DNA of 64,000 nucleotides. Origin: Prevotella sp. Lineage in GTDB: Bacteria; Bacteroidota; Bacteroidia; Bacteroidales; Bacteroidaceae. The stretch covers positions 1-64,000 of the forward strand of contig JAFUTI010000009.1 of the NCBI GenBank assembly GCA_017471465.1. The letters run 5' to 3'. Each line of letters begins with the position of its first letter. The first letter of the stretch is position 1. Below the pieces are notes generated by a model. The model did no database searches. It worked only from the letters and a program-made list of their open reading frames with translations, and was not told the origin of the DNA. Of the stretch, positions 61,637 to 64,000 are shown one piece after another. The position numbers and the translations under genes are program-made.

Positions 61637-61644
61637 CAAAATTA
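61637..61644 (-). promoter_or_regulatory. -7 promoter element for GH2 gene (TAATTTTG)
   Basis: CAAAATTA on the plus strand, 28 bp upstream of the ATG at 61609. Confidence 0.55.
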
Positions 61645-61804
61645 CTCATTTATTCTTAAATTCATTCCCATAGATGTATCATGTTTTTTATTCTTTGTAT
61701 CAGTCCCCCCAACAGTTTACCTAAGAGTTGCGATAATAATGAAACTTTTAATTCGGAAATGAAAGAAAAAAAGATTTTTCTTTGTATTTCTCTCACTTAT
61801 TTCG

Positions 61805-61812
61805 TAACTTTG
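61805..61812 (+). promoter_or_regulatory. -7 promoter element for DUF4348 gene (TAACTTTG)
   Basis: Consensus match 25 bp before the ATG. Shares an exact 19-base string (61801-61819) with the dcp promoter region at 11991. Confidence 0.6.
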
Positions 61813-61836
61813 CACGCTGAAATTTAGCGAATAGTC

Positions 61837-62685
61837 ATGAGAAGACTGCTTTTCGGGGCATTGACACTGCTACTGCTGATGTTCTCGTGTAAAGGGAAAC
61901 AAACCGGCGACACGGCTGCTGACGTGCCACAAGACTCTGTTGACAGTACGGCGGTGGAGGATCTGGCGGCTGTTGATACGCTGGAACGCCTGATTACTGA
62001 GACGCCCATGCCCCGGGCTGCCGATGAGCTGTTTGACGACTTCCTCTTTAACTTCTCTGCCAATCGCAAGTTACAGATGGAGCGTGTGGTTTTCCCGCTG
62101 TTGACCATCAAGGGTGGCGACACGACGCATGTCGCCAAAGACAGCTGGAAGATGGAGCGCTTCTTCCTCCATCAGGACTTCTATACCGTTCTTTTCGACG
62201 ACGAGCGCCAGATGGAGCTTGTCAAAGACACCTCTGTCAGCGAGGCGACGGTGGAGAAGATCTATTTCAACACGGGCGCCGTCATGCAGTATAAGTTCCG
62301 CAGGGTCAAGGGTGCCTGGCTGTTGCTGGAGCAGAAGACGGAGCCGGTGGCGTCGAACAGGAACTCTTCGTTTCTGGAATTCTATCATCAGTTTGTGACC
62401 GACACTGCATTTCAGACGGAGAGTCTTGCTGAAACGGTGCAGTTCGTGGGGCCCGACCCTGACGATGACTTTGCACAGATGGAGGGCATCCTGACACCCG
62501 ACACATGGCCCGCCTTTGCGCCGGAACTGCCCGACCGCATGATTTATAATATCATCTACGGCCGTCAGGGAGCCAGGTCCGACAAGAAGATCTTTGTGAT
62601 GCGCGGCATTGCCAACGGTCTGGAGATGGAGATGACGTTCCGTCGGCACGGTGGCCGGTGGCAGCTTGTAAAACTGGTAGACTGA
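61837..62685 (+). CDS. DUF4348 family lipoprotein
   Basis: 282 residues. Lipoprotein signal with lipobox LMFSC and lipid Cys at 18, a Thr/Asp-rich linker (about 22-50), then the DUF4348 body (DELFDDFLFNFSANRKLQMERVVFPL...). Unknown function, Bacteroidales family. First of an operon with murB, 2 bp downstream, and the MBL hydrolase; the outer- or inner-membrane anchoring cannot be decided. Confidence 0.8.
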   Translation: MRRLLFGALTLLLLMFSCKGKQTGDTAADVPQDSVDSTAVEDLAAVDTLERLITETPMPRAADELFDDFLFNFSANRKLQMERVVFPLLTIKGGDTTHVAKDSWKMERFFLHQDFYTVLFDDERQMELVKDTSVSEATVEKIYFNTGAVMQYKFRRVKGAWLLLEQKTEPVASNRNSSFLEFYHQFVTDTAFQTESLAETVQFVGPDPDDDFAQMEGILTPDTWPAFAPELPDRMIYNIIYGRQGARSDKKIFVMRGIANGLEMEMTFRRHGGRWQLVKLVD

Positions 62686-62687
62686 CG

Positions 62688-63692
62688 ATGAGAGACCTGC
62701 GTGACTATAGCCTGAAGCGGCACAACACCTTTGGTATTGAGGCCCGCTGCCGACGCTTCCTGGAGTTTAGCGACGAGGGGGAGGCCGTTGAGGTGGCGCG
62801 GATTCTGCGTGAGTCGTCACTGCCTTTTATTATAATAGGTGGCGGCAGCAACCTGCTGCTGACCGGTGACTACGACGGCATCGTCGTGCGCTCCGCCATC
62901 AGGGGCTGTCGCTTCGAGGATGGCGGCAGGATGGTCTGCGGCAGTGGTGAGACGTTCGACGACATGGTGGCTGCGAGTATCGAGGCCGGCTATTACGGTA
63001 TGGAGAACCTGTCGCTCATCCCTGGCGACGTAGGGGCGAGCGCCGTCCAGAATATCGGTGCCTACGGCGTTGAGGCCAAAGACCTGGTGGAGTGCGTCTG
63101 GGCCGTTGAGATAGCTACCGGCGAGCCGTGTGTCATCGACAACGACGCCTGTGAGTATGCCTACCGCCAGAGCCGTTTTAAGCACGACTGGAAGAACCGC
63201 TACCTGATAACCCGTGTCGCCTATGCCCTCTCGCCGACATTTACCCCTCGTCTCGACTATGGTAACGTCAGGGCCGAACTCCAGAAGCAGGGCATCACTT
63301 CGCCCACGGCCCGGCAGTTGCGCCAGACCATTATCGACATCCGCAATGCCAAGCTCCCCGACCCTCAGGTGACGGGCAATGCCGGAAGCTTCTTTATGAA
63401 TCCCGTCGTGCCGCGCCGCAAGTATGAGGAGCTGGCCGCGCTGTATCCCGATATGCCCCACTACAAGGTTGACGACCAAAACGAAAAGATTCCCGCCGGC
63501 TGGATGATCGACCAGTGTGGCTGGAAAGGACGTTCGCTGGGGCGTGCCGGCGTTCACTCCAAGCAGGCCTTGGTGCTGGTGAACCTTGGTGGCGCCACCG
63601 GCCGTGAGATTGTCGCCCTTTGTGAAGCCATCCGCAAAGACGTTCACGACAAGTTCGGCATAGACATTCACCCAGAAGTCAACATCGTATGA
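62688..63692 (+). CDS. murB: UDP-N-acetylmuramate dehydrogenase
   Basis: 334 residues. MurB reduces UDP-GlcNAc-enolpyruvate to UDP-MurNAc in peptidoglycan synthesis, using FAD and NADPH. Motifs: NTFGIEA, GGGSNLLL, IPGDVGASAVQNIGAYGVE (FAD binding), catalytic Ser in GNAGSFFMNP and terminal Glu in HPEVNIV. Length is normal for type I MurB. Start chosen at 62688, 2 bp after the DUF4348 stop. Confidence 0.96.
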   Translation: MRDLRDYSLKRHNTFGIEARCRRFLEFSDEGEAVEVARILRESSLPFIIIGGGSNLLLTGDYDGIVVRSAIRGCRFEDGGRMVCGSGETFDDMVAASIEAGYYGMENLSLIPGDVGASAVQNIGAYGVEAKDLVECVWAVEIATGEPCVIDNDACEYAYRQSRFKHDWKNRYLITRVAYALSPTFTPRLDYGNVRAELQKQGITSPTARQLRQTIIDIRNAKLPDPQVTGNAGSFFMNPVVPRRKYEELAALYPDMPHYKVDDQNEKIPAGWMIDQCGWKGRSLGRAGVHSKQALVLVNLGGATGREIVALCEAIRKDVHDKFGIDIHPEVNIV

Positions 63693-64000
63693 AACTGACA
63701 TTTCTTGGAACCGGAACCTCGTGTGGCGTGCCTACCATCGGCTGCCAGTGTCGCACCTGCCAGAGCACAAACCCCAAGGACAAGCGACTGCGCTGCTCGG
63801 CACTCGTGGAGACCGACACGACACGACTGCTCATCGACTGCGGACCCGACTTCCGCCAGCAGGTGATGCCGCTGCCCTTCCGCAGGATCGACGGCATCCT
63901 CATCACCCATGCTCACTACGACCACATGGGCGGTATGGACGACATCCGCCCTTACTGTCAGTTTGGCGAGATCAATGTCTATGCCGACCCCATTGCCAGT
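63689..64000 (+). CDS. MBL-fold metal-dependent hydrolase (partial)
   Basis: 104 codons seen; the gene runs off the window. It opens MKLTFLGTGTSCGVPTIGCQC, with a CQCRTC pair, and has the metal motif THAHYDHMGGMDD. This pattern is that of PhnP-like/LipB-associated metallo-beta-lactamase-fold phosphodiesterases common in Bacteroidetes. ATG overlaps the murB stop (ATGA). Confidence 0.88.
   Translation, partial: MKLTFLGTGTSCGVPTIGCQCRTCQSTNPKDKRLRCSALVETDTTRLLIDCGPDFRQQVMPLPFRRIDGILITHAHYDHMGGMDDIRPYCQFGEINVYADPIAS

Overview
The window looks like a chromosomal piece of a Prevotella-type Bacteroidales bacterium. The evidence is the repeated TAnnTTTG -7 promoter element, the absence of strong Shine-Dalgarno sites, Bacteroidetes-specific families (DUF4199, DUF6452, DUF6048, DUF4348, DUF4956, DUF5107, a smalltalk-type peptide, a BspA-like LRR protein, a hybrid two-component system) and an anaerobic lifestyle (class III ribonucleotide reductase).

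Layout. 1-3300: a BspA-like LRR protein convergent with a small operon (possible regulator, a 28-codon CxxC ORF, a membrane Ser/Thr kinase), then a gene-poor stretch holding a candidate structured RNA and a 355-bp element with 110-bp inverted arms. 3400-6300: nrdD-nrdG with a repeat-bearing leader, then SRP RNA and tRNA-Thr on the other strand. 6400-21300: mostly housekeeping and conserved Bacteroidetes genes (AraC regulator, DUF4199, glycosyltransferase, DUF6452/6048, ApbE, Crp, M3 peptidase, deaminase, S41 protease, DciA-like, RecF, TPR protein, RibH, an unusual histidine-kinase-like protein, ExoIII). 21300-26900: AraC regulator divergent from a sugar porter plus a DUF5107/TPR protein. 26900-51500: a hybrid two-component regulator divergent from a large carbohydrate cluster: a ricin-like secreted protein, two PL11 rhamnogalacturonan lyases, a GH43-GH28 fusion, three GH2-like proteins and a GH35, with two 57-58-residue peptides of one family slipped between them. 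The inferred substrate is rhamnogalacturonan-I pectin. No SusC/SusD pair is present in the window. 51600-53200: one intact IS4-type insertion with a 9-bp target duplication. 53200-57400: VTC-domain protein, DUF4956, an AldA-type aldehyde dehydrogenase (fits L-lactaldehyde from rhamnose, by inference), pheS. 57400-59230: a decayed patch with a smalltalk-type peptide, truncated YhcG and McrC remnants, an intact PAP2 phosphatase and a frameshifted coiled-coil remnant. 59200-64000: a GH2 beta-galactosidase carrying three in-frame copies of a roughly 40-bp repeat, a DUF4348 lipoprotein, murB and the start of an MBL-fold hydrolase.

How the parts work together. The hybrid regulator probably senses a pectin fragment in the periplasm and switches on the divergent operon; PL11 enzymes cut the rhamnogalacturonan backbone, GH28 trims galacturonic acid linkages, and the GH2/GH35/GH43 enzymes remove galactose-type side chains. 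The most unusual observations are the in-frame repeat element in the GH2 gene, the repeated small peptide family in the pectin cluster, and the inverted-repeat element near 3 kb. All family calls are from reading sequence by eye; no database search was run.
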